Source: Candidatus Cloacimonadota bacterium (lineage in GTDB: Bacteria; Cloacimonadota; Cloacimonadia; Cloacimonadales; TCS61). From it: a stretch of 10,624 bases of DNA. This document shows positions 1 through 7,121 of the stretch, in pieces; position 1 is the first letter of the stretch; each line of letters starts with the position of its first letter. The notes beneath the pieces are model-generated. The model was not told where the DNA came from. It searched no databases and saw only the letters and a list, made by a program, of their open reading frames with translations. The translations under genes and the position numbers were made by a program. The DNA lies in the NCBI GenBank assembly GCA_016931665.1, contig JAFGEH010000008.1:1-10624 (forward strand), in the 5' to 3' direction.

Positions 1-1493
1 GAGGGCTGGAACTGAAAAATAACTGTTGTCAGGGAATCATAAGGTACAGCCAGATTATCAAACTCACTCAACATTCTTAATATAACGTCACCAACCTCTT
101 GTCCGTTAATCTCAATGCTGTCTTCCACGAGAGCAATATAGAGTAGGGTGTTATCTGCTGCACCCGCGAAAAGATATGTATCCTCATTAAACAGGGTGAG
201 ACCCGCGGTTACAATTCCTGTTCCTTCATCCAGTAAAAGATAGAGAGAATCTCCGTTGATATAAGTATCGCTCTCGTTTAAGGCCTGATCTGCCAGCTCG
301 AGAAGCGTATCTTCATAGGAATTGGGATCATATCCCAGTATCCTGTTTACACCTTGTAATACTGTGGCTGGATAGCCGTTCAAACCGTAATAGGTGAACC
401 TTTCCCAGGCAGCTCCGGAATAGTACCCTGCATCCGCAACATCGGGAAAACAATTCAGCAGGTAATATTCAGACTCCGGCATCATACCCTGGGCTGCCAG
501 GATTGCAGCTACTGACTGGTCATAACTGCGGAAAAAATTCTCTATAAGAAGTGGTTGCACTGTATGAAGGTATATATCATGAGAAATAGTTTTTACATTG
601 TTGTAGGAGAAATCATCATCATTACAGCTTACAGTCGCCCGGAAAGTATATTGAGCCGGGTTCGGATAGAGCTGAAAGATATGTTCTTCCTCATCCAGGA
701 CCAGTAGACAGGATTCACCGGCCGTCAGGGCCTGGTTGGGCGTGGGAAGCGGAATCGTATCGATTATCGTCTCCAGGGGAGTAGTAATTCGATACAACAC
801 TTCGATGCTGTCTGCGTAGAACTGAGAGCTGTTCAGGACTTCGATGGCGGGATAAACTGGATTACCCGGGTCCATATCACCATTAATCACGAACGAGCTT
901 ATCTCCACGTCTGTTCCTTCAAAAGAAAAAAGCCCGTTCAGGCATACCAGGAATTCACTGCTATAATTATTGGATGACATCCCGTAAAAAAATCCGTTAA
1001 CACCATAGAAACTGTGAGTTCCTCCCAAAGCCGAGGCAGACATGAACTGCCCATCAGCAGCTGTAGGATAATCAATTACCACCCACAGGGTATCTTCAGT
1101 CAGATTCTGTGGCAGCAGGAACTGGTTCCAGCCCTGGGTCAGGGCAAGCGCAGGTATGTTAACTTCTCCCAGAGATGCCTGGAGATCCGGTTGATTTACT
1201 TCCGGTTGATAAAGGTTTATGGTAAGGTCACTTTCCCCCGATGGATTGGGCAGATAGATCCAGACACCCGCGGCTGTGAAGCTGACTGGTACGCTGCCAT
1301 AATAACTGCTCAGGTCGAACCTTACAGCCCACTGATCGGCCCCGTACCAGTGCTGGTCATCCTGAAAATTATGATAGTAGGCCAGGGAATCCTGCAGGCG
1401 AAATTCCGTGTCAAATCCTGTGCCCGGCAGAAAGCCAATAGCGGCCAGCTGCCCGCAGCCTGTAATTATAAGCAATAATAGGGATCTCAACAT
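1..1493 (-). CDS. Omp28-like secreted lipoprotein, C-terminus cut by window edge
   Basis: Start at 1493 is supported by GGAG six bases upstream (1500-1503). The frame stays open to base 1, giving 497 codons without a stop, so the C-terminus is missing. The first 13 residues are a short signal peptide ending in a lipobox (ITGC), with Cys13 as probable lipid site, so the protein is likely anchored in an envelope membrane facing the periplasm or outside. Residues of about 20-200 look like a beta-rich region with many Tyr/Trp/Asn. Residues of about 205-300 resemble a CARDB/Ig-like domain ending in the 'DDDFSYNNV' pattern. From about 311 the protein resembles Omp28-related thioredoxin-like proteins: 'PLLIENF', then 'YYGLNGYPATVLQG' (about 365-380), then 'LVEDSIEING' and 'VILRML' (about 452-474). 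The expected CxxC is absent. It lies 70 bases after the acyltransferase gene and may share its transcript. Family assignment is by motif memory only. Confidence 0.8.
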   Translation of the reverse strand, partial: MLRSLLLLIITGCGQLAAIGFLPGTGFDTEFRLQDSLAYYHNFQDDQHWYGADQWAVRFDLSSYYGSVPVSFTAAGVWIYLPNPSGESDLTINLYQPEVNQPDLQASLGEVNIPALALTQGWNQFLLPQNLTEDTLWVVIDYPTAADGQFMSASALGGTHSFYGVNGFFYGMSSNNYSSEFLVCLNGLFSFEGTDVEISSFVINGDMDPGNPVYPAIEVLNSSQFYADSIEVLYRITTPLETIIDTIPLPTPNQALTAGESCLLVLDEEEHIFQLYPNPAQYTFRATVSCNDDDFSYNNVKTISHDIYLHTVQPLLIENFFRSYDQSVAAILAAQGMMPESEYYLLNCFPDVADAGYYSGAAWERFTYYGLNGYPATVLQGVNRILGYDPNSYEDTLLELADQALNESDTYINGDSLYLLLDEGTGIVTAGLTLFNEDTYLFAGAADNTLLYIALVEDSIEINGQEVGDVILRMLSEFDNLAVPYDSLTTVIFQFQP

Positions 1494-1563
1494 TCTAAAC
1501 TCCGTGTAAAAAGTTTCGGAACTGGTTAATCTGTAAAGTAATTTAATGTAATCAAAAAAGAGG

Positions 1564-2448
1564 TCACCCTCGTCTGGCTTTTTCCACACCAGCCCAGCGC
1601 CGGTGCACCCAGAACCACTGCCCGGGGTAAGCCAGAATATACTTTTCTATCCGCCGGGTCACCAACGAGGTTAACTCTCTTACCCCTGATTCATCGGGAC
1701 TGAAATCCTGCGGATCAATCAATTTTTCGAAATGGAAGCGATGTTTCCCTTGATCTTGGCGAACGGCTATCGCAATAATAATGGGAGCGCCTGTTTTTAT
1801 GGCGATCTTGGCCACCCCCGTGAAAGTAGATGCCGGGTACCCCAGGAAATCGATCACGATTCCATCCCGCCGGGCATTCTGATCAACCATTATCGTTACG
1901 ATATAATGCTCTGCCAATGCCTTGAGAATACCCCTCAAAGCTGTTTTCTTCTCGATCAGCAGAATATTGTGCCGTATCCGGTCACGATTCAGGTAAGCAT
2001 CCAGAAATCTGTTCCGTAAAGGTTTATAGATTACGCCCAGAGGATAGTGGGTGGCAATGTATGGCCCTGCCAGCTCCCAGTTACCCATGTGAGCGGAAGC
2101 CATCAGCACTCCCCTGCCCAGAGCCTGAGCTTCCTGCAGGTTCTCCCAACCCTCTAACCGGACCTGTTCGTACAGTTTTTCTTTCTTGCAGAAAAAAGAT
2201 TCAGCTGCCGTAATGGCCATGTTCCGATAGACTTCTTTAATAATACTGTTGATCTGCTGTTTTGAATGATCAGGGAATACCATTTTCAGGTTTTCTCTGG
2301 CTACATGGGTACGTATGCCCAACCACATCCCTGCCCGGAAGACACCGATCAGAAAGGATCTGATCACTACATAGGGACATAATCTAAGGATTGCTTTCGC
2401 CAGCCGGAAGGCAATATATTCCAGATAACTTTTCGTTCTCTTTTTCAT
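1564..2448 (-). CDS. LpxL/HtrB-family lysophospholipid (lipid A) acyltransferase
   Basis: This 294-residue protein matches the usual length of late lipid A acyltransferases, which move an acyl chain from acyl-ACP to a lipid A precursor at the inner face of the inner membrane. The catalytic H-x4-D/E motif is present as 'SAHMGNWE' (His120, Glu125). Other family marks follow in order: 'YKPLRNRFLD' (141-150), 'LLIEKK' (163-168), 'MVDQNARRDG' (187-196) with 'FLGYPASTFTG' (201-211), and the C-terminal 'YPGQWFWVHRRW' (274-285). The N-terminus is moderately hydrophobic and basic, as in family members that sit peripherally on the membrane. The start at 2448 has only a weak AGG nearby. It is divergent from tsaB. 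The exact substrate (lauroyl, myristoyl or another chain; lipid A or another glycolipid) cannot be told, and related acyltransferases acting on other lipids exist. Confidence 0.93.
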   Translation of the reverse strand: MKKRTKSYLEYIAFRLAKAILRLCPYVVIRSFLIGVFRAGMWLGIRTHVARENLKMVFPDHSKQQINSIIKEVYRNMAITAAESFFCKKEKLYEQVRLEGWENLQEAQALGRGVLMASAHMGNWELAGPYIATHYPLGVIYKPLRNRFLDAYLNRDRIRHNILLIEKKTALRGILKALAEHYIVTIMVDQNARRDGIVIDFLGYPASTFTGVAKIAIKTGAPIIIAIAVRQDQGKHRFHFEKLIDPQDFSPDESGVRELTSLVTRRIEKYILAYPGQWFWVHRRWAGVEKARRG

Positions 2449-2526
2449 TTGGATAACCTGATGTAACTTTCAGAATATGTGCAGGACAGGCAATAAAATT
2501 TTACTTCAGCAGTTTTTTAACCTCAT

Positions 2527-2685
2527 ATGAATACCTTAATCGGAAAAGTAAAACTTATCCTGATGTCGATAAATTATCAATACGTTGTTGAACTGATCAG
2601 ATGGCAGCGAATATTCCCGATTCTTTTCTTGACTTGCAGGCAGCTTCGGGATTTGTTCAAGCCAAAATTCCGGGAGCTGGAATGA
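2527..2685 (+). CDS. Possible small coupled ORF upstream of tsaB (52 aa)
   Basis: An open frame begins at ATG 2527, with a second in-frame ATG at 2563, and ends with TGA at 2683-2685. That stop overlaps the tsaB start codon in an ATGA junction, the same arrangement used at three other junctions in this window. The predicted peptide is basic and partly hydrophobic, with a central 'RIFPILFLTC' stretch and a charged end '[10 protein letters not shown]'. Its later codons (CTG, CAG, CGG, AAG, GAG) fit neighbouring genes. Against it: neither ATG has a good Shine-Dalgarno sequence, I recognise no family, and such a short frame can arise by chance. It could be a leader peptide coupling translation into tsaB, the remnant of a degraded gene, or noise. 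Confidence 0.33.
   Translation: MNTLIGKVKLILMSINYQYVVELIRWQRIFPILFLTCRQLRDLFKPKFRELE
2672..2676 (+). promoter_or_regulatory. Ribosome binding site that fixes the tsaB start
   Basis: GGGAG lies five bases before ATG 2682. It supports 2682 as the tsaB start over the in-frame ATG at 2601, which would add 27 residues before the conserved N-terminal '[10 protein letters not shown]' that TsaB proteins normally begin with. Confidence 0.75.
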
Positions 2686-3377
2686 ATATACTGGCGATAG
2701 ATACTTCTTCCACATCGGGTAGCATTGCCCTGAACAGGGATCAGAAAATTGTCTTTATGAGTTACCTGGATGTCAGCAGGACTCATTCTGAAAGGCTTCT
2801 CTCCCAGATAGATTTCGGATTGAAGCATTGTGAAATTTCCGTAAATGCTCTGGATCTGATCTGTATCGGCAACGGTCCCGGCTCCTTCACTGGTGTCCGT
2901 ATCGGCCTGGCAACCGCGAAAGGGCTTTGCCTGTCCAATCAGATCCCTCTGCATCCCTTCAATACTCTGGAGTTGCTGGCCCATAATCTCTGGGGAACGC
3001 AGCGTGCTATTCTCTGTCTGATAGATGCCCGGATGGGAGAGATATACGGAGCTCTCTATGACTCGGATCATAAGATTATCATCCCGCCCTGTAATAGTGC
3101 ACCAGCAGAGTTCCTGCAGAAAATTGATCGTCCTGTCATGGTGGTTGGCGATGGCGTTATTAAGTACAGGAAGCTGTTGCAAAATTCGGGATTGGATTTC
3201 TGGGAAGCCCTGCCCCACCAGCACCTGAATCTAGCTGCCACTATGATCAGTATGGTTTCCCATTATCAGCTAAAACCTTCATACGATCCCTTTCTGCTGG
3301 CCGAGCTTGAACCTTTTTATCTGCGCCCTTCTCAGGCAGAGGTGATTAAAAAGAAAAAACTCGAGGAGAATATATGA
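2682..3377 (+). CDS. tsaB: TsaB, tRNA threonylcarbamoyladenosine (t6A) biosynthesis subunit
   Basis: TsaB is the non-catalytic, ASKHA-fold partner of TsaD; with TsaE they transfer the threonylcarbamoyl group made by TsaC to A37 of tRNAs reading ANN codons, in the cytoplasm. The 231-residue product has the family hallmarks: N-terminal 'ILAIDTSS' (3-10), 'THSERLL' (34-40), the glycine-rich '[15 protein letters not shown]' (63-77), '[14 protein letters not shown]' (113-126), and C-terminal '[12 protein letters not shown]' (209-220). Length is typical. It lacks the metal-binding histidine pair expected of a TsaD protein, so it is TsaB. Its stop overlaps the start of the dCMP deaminase gene by four bases (ATGA), implying translational coupling. 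The two form a plus-strand island between minus-strand genes. Confidence 0.95.
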   Translation: MNILAIDTSSTSGSIALNRDQKIVFMSYLDVSRTHSERLLSQIDFGLKHCEISVNALDLICIGNGPGSFTGVRIGLATAKGLCLSNQIPLHPFNTLELLAHNLWGTQRAILCLIDARMGEIYGALYDSDHKIIIPPCNSAPAEFLQKIDRPVMVVGDGVIKYRKLLQNSGLDFWEALPHQHLNLAATMISMVSHYQLKPSYDPFLLAELEPFYLRPSQAEVIKKKKLEENI

Positions 3378-3850
3378 GCGAAAGACCAAGTTGGCAGCAT
3401 TATTTTATGGAGATGGCAAAACTTGCTTCTTTGCGCTCGACCTGCCTGAGAAGGAAGGTCGGCGCTGTGGTGGTAAAGAATAATCAGATTATCTCTACGG
3501 GCTACAATGGCAGCCCGAAACGCGTTCGGCATTGTTCAGAAAGAGGCTGCCTGCGTCAGACGCAGCAAGTCCCTTCCGGGGAACGGCATGAATTGTGCCG
3601 GGGTGTTCATGCTGAACAGAATGCCATAATCCAGGCAGCCATCAACGGTAATTCCCTGAAGGGAGCCGAAATTTACTGTACCCATCAGCCTTGCTCCATC
3701 TGCAGTAAAATGATCATCAATGCGGAAATCACCACTATCTACGTGGCGCAGGAATATCCGGACGAATTGGCTCAGGAACTGCTGGAAGAAGCTGGAGTTG
3801 AGATGTATCTGGTTACTCCAGACAGTGATATACCTAAGAAGATCTTGTAA
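3374..3850 (+). CDS. dCMP deaminase (ComEB-like cytidine/deoxycytidylate deaminase)
   Basis: The enzyme deaminates dCMP to dUMP, feeding thymidylate synthesis; it is cytosolic and zinc-dependent. The 158-residue protein shows the full zinc site: 'HAEQNAI' with His79 and proton-shuttling Glu81, and 'PCSICSKMI' with Cys107 and Cys110. Upstream, '[19 protein letters not shown]' (30-48) is the conserved substrate-side strand and loop. The insert with Cys54, Cys59 and Cys75 before HAE is typical of dCMP deaminases that bind a second zinc and is absent from plain cytidine deaminases, so this subtype is favoured. AGGAG at 3364-3368 lies five bases before the start, which overlaps the tsaB stop. A strong terminator follows eight bases after the stop. 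The name comEB, used in Firmicutes, implies nothing about competence here. Confidence 0.94.
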   Translation: MSERPSWQHYFMEMAKLASLRSTCLRRKVGAVVVKNNQIISTGYNGSPKRVRHCSERGCLRQTQQVPSGERHELCRGVHAEQNAIIQAAINGNSLKGAEIYCTHQPCSICSKMIINAEITTIYVAQEYPDELAQELLEEAGVEMYLVTPDSDIPKKIL

Positions 3851-3857
3851 ACGAAAA

Positions 3858-3888
3858 GGGCAGTATTTCCATACTGCCCCATTTTTTT
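3858..3888. terminator. Bidirectional intrinsic terminator between convergent genes
   Basis: A perfect 9-bp stem, GGGCAGTAT (3858-3866) paired with ATACTGCCC (3871-3879), closes a TTCC loop. On the plus strand it is followed by a run of seven T (3882-3888). Read on the minus strand, the stem is followed by four T. It lies between the dCMP deaminase stop (3850) and the DUF4340 gene stop (3901), so it can end both convergent transcripts, more strongly on the plus side. Confidence 0.9.
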
Positions 3889-3900
3889 CTGTGACCGTAA

Positions 3901-4821
3901 CTATTTGGTGAATTCACTATAGTCTTTCTGAAAATTATTCAACAGATTTTCATAAACCAGAAATAAAGTTCCTTCTTCATTATTCCTGCGTACCAGATAT
4001 TTCTTATCATCCTGCTGAATGAAATCCAGAACTACCTGCTCGCCAGTATATAACTCAATGCTGACATTCAGTACAGGATGGTTAAAAGATTCGGCATATT
4101 TCTCATATTGCCCGTCCTCAAAGCTGGAAGCCATCATCTTGTTACAGGTATTCAGGATCTGACGGAAAGCAGCATTTTCCTGGCCGATATGGAAAGTGGT
4201 ATCGGCATTCTGGAACACCCAGAGTGAGTCGCTGGGAGTAATCTGATAATTACCTTTGTTGCCGGCCACCCGGATCGCTGTTATATCTTCTTCCGCTAGT
4301 TCAATTATCTCCTTGCGGCGCCAGATAGAACTGGTGGGACTGATCACATAGGATATATTATCATTAAGCTGGTAAACCTTATTATCATTAATTTTGCGGC
4401 CGTGGGAAAAGTTATAATTGCTGCTTTTACCAATGATGGCGGAAACCAGGACTTGACCCTTATGGTCTGTCAGTATTACCTTAGTCCCCAGACTGTCCGT
4501 TACATTGTAAGTGGGAAAGGAACTTTCCAGCTCAGAAACAGGTATACTGGAAGTCTGAACTCGGAGGGCTTTAGCAAAGAGATCTCTCACTTTACTCTGA
4601 TTGGCCGGGAAACTGATCGGGTAGGATAAAGCCCATTCATCATTCTCCTTCACCAGACGAAGCGTATCCTTATCATTGAATATCTCAATACTACCTATAT
4701 TTACAGAATCCACACCGAAGAAGGAAACTTTCCGTTCCGTGCGGTCATTATTCTTAATGAAAGCATATATTACAATCAGAACAACCAGTATGGTCAGATA
4801 GGTTAAGTTTCTTTTATTCAT
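3901..4821 (-). CDS. DUF4340-containing membrane-anchored protein
   Basis: The 306-residue protein begins with one transmembrane segment (about 5-21) after a short basic end, so the rest probably faces the periplasm. The body matches the DUF4340 style: repeated modules pairing a beta strand with phrases such as 'DEWALSYPISFPANQSKVRDL' split across 61-81, 'IIGKSS' (129-134), then 'WRRKEI' (167-172) before a second copy 'ITAIRVAGNKGNYQI' (180-194) and 'WVFQ' (201-204). DUF4340 genes commonly follow GldG-type genes in ABC operons, and this one does: its start overlaps the end of the GldG-like gene by eight bases, with AGGAG (4828-4832) six bases upstream. The molecular function of DUF4340 is not established; a role as periplasmic partner of the ABC complex is inferred from context. 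It is the last gene of the operon, ending before a shared terminator. Confidence 0.9.
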   Translation of the reverse strand: MNKRNLTYLTILVVLIVIYAFIKNNDRTERKVSFFGVDSVNIGSIEIFNDKDTLRLVKENDEWALSYPISFPANQSKVRDLFAKALRVQTSSIPVSELESSFPTYNVTDSLGTKVILTDHKGQVLVSAIIGKSSNYNFSHGRKINDNKVYQLNDNISYVISPTSSIWRRKEIIELAEEDITAIRVAGNKGNYQITPSDSLWVFQNADTTFHIGQENAAFRQILNTCNKMMASSFEDGQYEKYAESFNHPVLNVSIELYTGEQVVLDFIQQDDKKYLVRRNNEEGTLFLVYENLLNNFQKDYSEFTK

Positions 4822-6397
4822 AAAGCTCTCCTATGAATTTCCGGCGTTTCAGATCCTGGCGGTAACGGATTATTCCTGCGCTGATCAGGATGAGGGAAGG
4901 CAGCAGGATATTCAGCCACTTTACCAGTTTTCTGCCGGTATTGCTGATCTCTCTCAGCGGTTTGAATTCAGTTTCCCTGGAACGGATATCGATCAGGGTA
5001 CCTTCCTCTGCCATGTAATCTACTGCATTGAGTACAAAATCAAGGTTTCCTTTCACTCCAGCTCCACCCACATCTTCCACAAATTCGGCATCAGCAACCA
5101 GCAGCATCCGGGCATCCGCATAGCCGGGAAGAGCATCCGGAAAACCGGGATTATCCTGGAAATAACTCTGAACAGCTCCGGAATAAATTCCAGCCACGAT
5201 CCTGGGTTCATCCCGAAGCATCTTCGTCAAATCCTGATTCATGAATTGAGTTACAGTAATATCCAGATTGGGGAACCTGGTTTCTCCAGTGTTGGCAGAA
5301 GTAAAGAGTAACGGTTCGAACTTCAGATCCGGTTTCAACCGCAGCGTATCGATTTCGGAAGCGAAGATCAACTGTATCTGATCGAGGTTTCTCACGATCA
5401 GGTTATCCTTGTTCACGTTATTAATTATCGGGAAGAAAGGATAATTCACGGGAGTAGCGAACCGGAAGATCCCCTGCTGCCGCTGGATCTGGACCTGGCC
5501 ACATTGAGCGTCCTTGACCAGATTCTGTTTGATCACTATCCCGTAATGCATCAGCATATCGAATAAATTGGATTTGATTGGTTCAGCCGTTTGCGTCTGG
5601 ATCATGGCCTGGATCCTGTCCTGGAACATGATCACTCTCCCCCCGGCCATGATATACTGGTCCAGGTGGAAAAGCTGTGTCTGACTCAGGGAATCATCTA
5701 TGCCACTGAAGAAAAGAACCGATACGGAGGGTTCGATGGGATCCTGCAGGTCTACTACTGTCAGTTCGTAACTTTCAGCCAGTAACTGGCGTACATTGCG
5801 GTGGACGTCACCGTTACCCGTCTGCCCGGAATAAAGCGGCTGATCATCGACCGGTTCCAGTTGGAAGAAAGCTACTTTTTTCATCCCCTGGGCAGTTATC
5901 TTTTTGATAATTCTGGTAATATCATACTCCAGACCTCTGGTATTCTGCACCAACGGAATGGCTTCGGTTTTATCCTGATAGAGGAAGGCAAGGCCCATAT
6001 AGACTTCCCGGATTTCCAGTTTGTCATTCTCGATAACCCTCATCTGCACGGGGTTTATCTGATTTTTAAGAGCTTCCTGCTTGAGCGTTTCCTCATCGCT
6101 GGGATCAATGAATTCATATCTGAGTTTGCCATGAGAATAAGCCTGATACTCCGCCAGAAGATCCTGGGTATAACGCCGGGCATCGGCATACTCACCGGGC
6201 AGATTTTTGGAAAAATAGGCTTTGATCACCAGCCTGTCCTCGATATGCCTGGCTGTATTCTTACTGGCCCTGGATAGCGAATAAATCCTGCCCTGCGAAA
6301 GATCGAATCGGGAAAAGACCGATATTGATACCAGATTAAGAAAAACCAGGATAGCCACGAATATGAGTAAATTGGTCCAAATTGATTTCCTTTTCAT
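4814..6397 (-). CDS. GldG-like ABC transporter auxiliary protein
   Basis: This 527-residue protein has the GldG architecture: an N-terminal transmembrane helix (about 8-27), the conserved 'FDLSQGRIYSLS' (31-42) directly after it, a large extracytoplasmic region, and a C-terminal transmembrane helix (about 494-511) with a basic cytoplasmic tail. The middle holds the ABC_transp_aux pattern: 'VLFFSG' followed by 'LDQYIMAGGRVIMFQD', typical of this family. The family is named from Flavobacterium gliding motility, but homologues occur widely in non-gliding bacteria, so gliding is not implied. An ideal AGGAGG (6404-6409), which overlaps the TAG stop of the permease gene, lies six bases before the start. 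It ends overlapping the DUF4340 gene. The likely role is as the periplasmic part of an ABC-2 complex whose substrate is unknown. Confidence 0.9.
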   Translation of the reverse strand: MKRKSIWTNLLIFVAILVFLNLVSISVFSRFDLSQGRIYSLSRASKNTARHIEDRLVIKAYFSKNLPGEYADARRYTQDLLAEYQAYSHGKLRYEFIDPSDEETLKQEALKNQINPVQMRVIENDKLEIREVYMGLAFLYQDKTEAIPLVQNTRGLEYDITRIIKKITAQGMKKVAFFQLEPVDDQPLYSGQTGNGDVHRNVRQLLAESYELTVVDLQDPIEPSVSVLFFSGIDDSLSQTQLFHLDQYIMAGGRVIMFQDRIQAMIQTQTAEPIKSNLFDMLMHYGIVIKQNLVKDAQCGQVQIQRQQGIFRFATPVNYPFFPIINNVNKDNLIVRNLDQIQLIFASEIDTLRLKPDLKFEPLLFTSANTGETRFPNLDITVTQFMNQDLTKMLRDEPRIVAGIYSGAVQSYFQDNPGFPDALPGYADARMLLVADAEFVEDVGGAGVKGNLDFVLNAVDYMAEEGTLIDIRSRETEFKPLREISNTGRKLVKWLNILLPSLILISAGIIRYRQDLKRRKFIGELYE

Positions 6398-6407
6398 GCT
6401 GTACCTC

Positions 6408-7121
6408 CTATTTCCATTTCCGTGACTGCAGGGCCAGAATTGAAAGATGCAGGAAGAGAATGATAAGACTTATAAAATATACCAGATTCCTGGTATCGAT
6501 AACTCCTCTGGCCAGGTTGGAAAAATGATAGCCTATGCTCAGATATTGAAAGATGCCTACGATTGCTGCAGGAAGCAGGAACAGAGTATATTCGATAATG
6601 AAAAGGAAGAATATAATGAAGAAACTGATGATGAAGGCGACTATCTGATTATCGGTGAGGCTGGAAGCGAAAAGACCGATAGCGCTGTAAACTGCACCCA
6701 GCAACAATAATCCCAAATAGCCGCAGAAGATAGCTCCGTAATCGATATTCCGCCCCAGAATCATGATGGTAATCAGGTGGATCAGGGTGAACAGCAACCC
6801 GGTGGCGATGAGACCTACCCCAGCCCAGAATTTACCCAGAATAATCTGTTTGTCCTGTAAGGGGAAAGTAGTCAGCAACTCAATGGTGCCGGTATTTCTT
6901 TCCTTGGCGATCAGACCCATGGTGATGGCCGGGACAAAGAATATATAGATAATTGGTATAATGCCGAACAGGGATCTGAGTTCAGCCTGATTGTTCAGGA
7001 AAAGGGGGCTGGAGAAAAACCACCCGCTGATTAACAGAAAAACTACTAGTATGATATAGGCTGAGGGAGAACTGAAATATCCCCTGTACTCCTTCTGAGC
7101 GATTAAGCCTGTATAATTCAT
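6408..7121 (-). CDS. ABC-2 type permease, GldF-like
   Basis: A 237-residue polytopic membrane protein with about six transmembrane segments (near 21-37, 53-71, 99-122, 135-155, 160-183 and 213-232). It carries the conserved ABC-2/GldF stretch 'PAITMGLIAKERNTGTIE' (64-81) followed by 'LLTTFPL' (82-88), which forms the coupling region in this family, and the N-terminal 'QKEYRGYFSSPSAYI' (9-23). Length suits a single-domain GldF. It should pair as a dimer with the ATPase encoded just upstream: the two genes overlap by four bases (ATGA), with GGAGGAG just before the start. The GldG-like gene follows after ten bases. What the complex moves is unknown from sequence. It is separate from GldG here, whereas some lineages fuse the two. 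Confidence 0.92.
   Translation of the reverse strand: MNYTGLIAQKEYRGYFSSPSAYIILVVFLLISGWFFSSPLFLNNQAELRSLFGIIPIIYIFFVPAITMGLIAKERNTGTIELLTTFPLQDKQIILGKFWAGVGLIATGLLFTLIHLITIMILGRNIDYGAIFCGYLGLLLLGAVYSAIGLFASSLTDNQIVAFIISFFIIFFLFIIEYTLFLLPAAIVGIFQYLSIGYHFSNLARGVIDTRNLVYFISLIILFLHLSILALQSRKWK

Noticed and set aside
1014..1478. Plus-strand open frame of 154 codons opposite the lipoprotein gene
   Set aside because: The minus-strand frame has a signal peptide, ribosome binding site and family motifs; the plus-strand product looks like a random shadow.
1554..1571. Possible terminator at the end of the acyltransferase gene (GAGG/CCTC stem with a T6 run on the minus strand)
   Set aside because: The stem has only four base pairs and includes the stop codon, too weak to call; cotranscription with the lipoprotein gene remains possible.
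2494..2503. TAAAATTTTA palindrome in the divergent region
   Set aside because: A short AT-only palindrome is expected by chance; it contains a -10-like TAAAAT but no matching -35 was found.
2601..2681. A 27-residue N-terminal extension of TsaB from ATG 2601
   Set aside because: TsaB proteins start at the '[10 protein letters not shown]' strand, and GGGAG sits five bases before ATG 2682, whereas 2601 has no ribosome binding site.
2577..3224. Minus-strand open frame of 215 codons opposite tsaB
   Set aside because: It lies antisense to a well-supported tsaB, has no recognisable domain and a composition expected of a reverse-frame shadow.
5801..6277. Plus-strand open frame of 158 codons opposite the GldG-like gene
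   Set aside because: It is fully inside a gene with clear family motifs and has no supporting start signal or domain.
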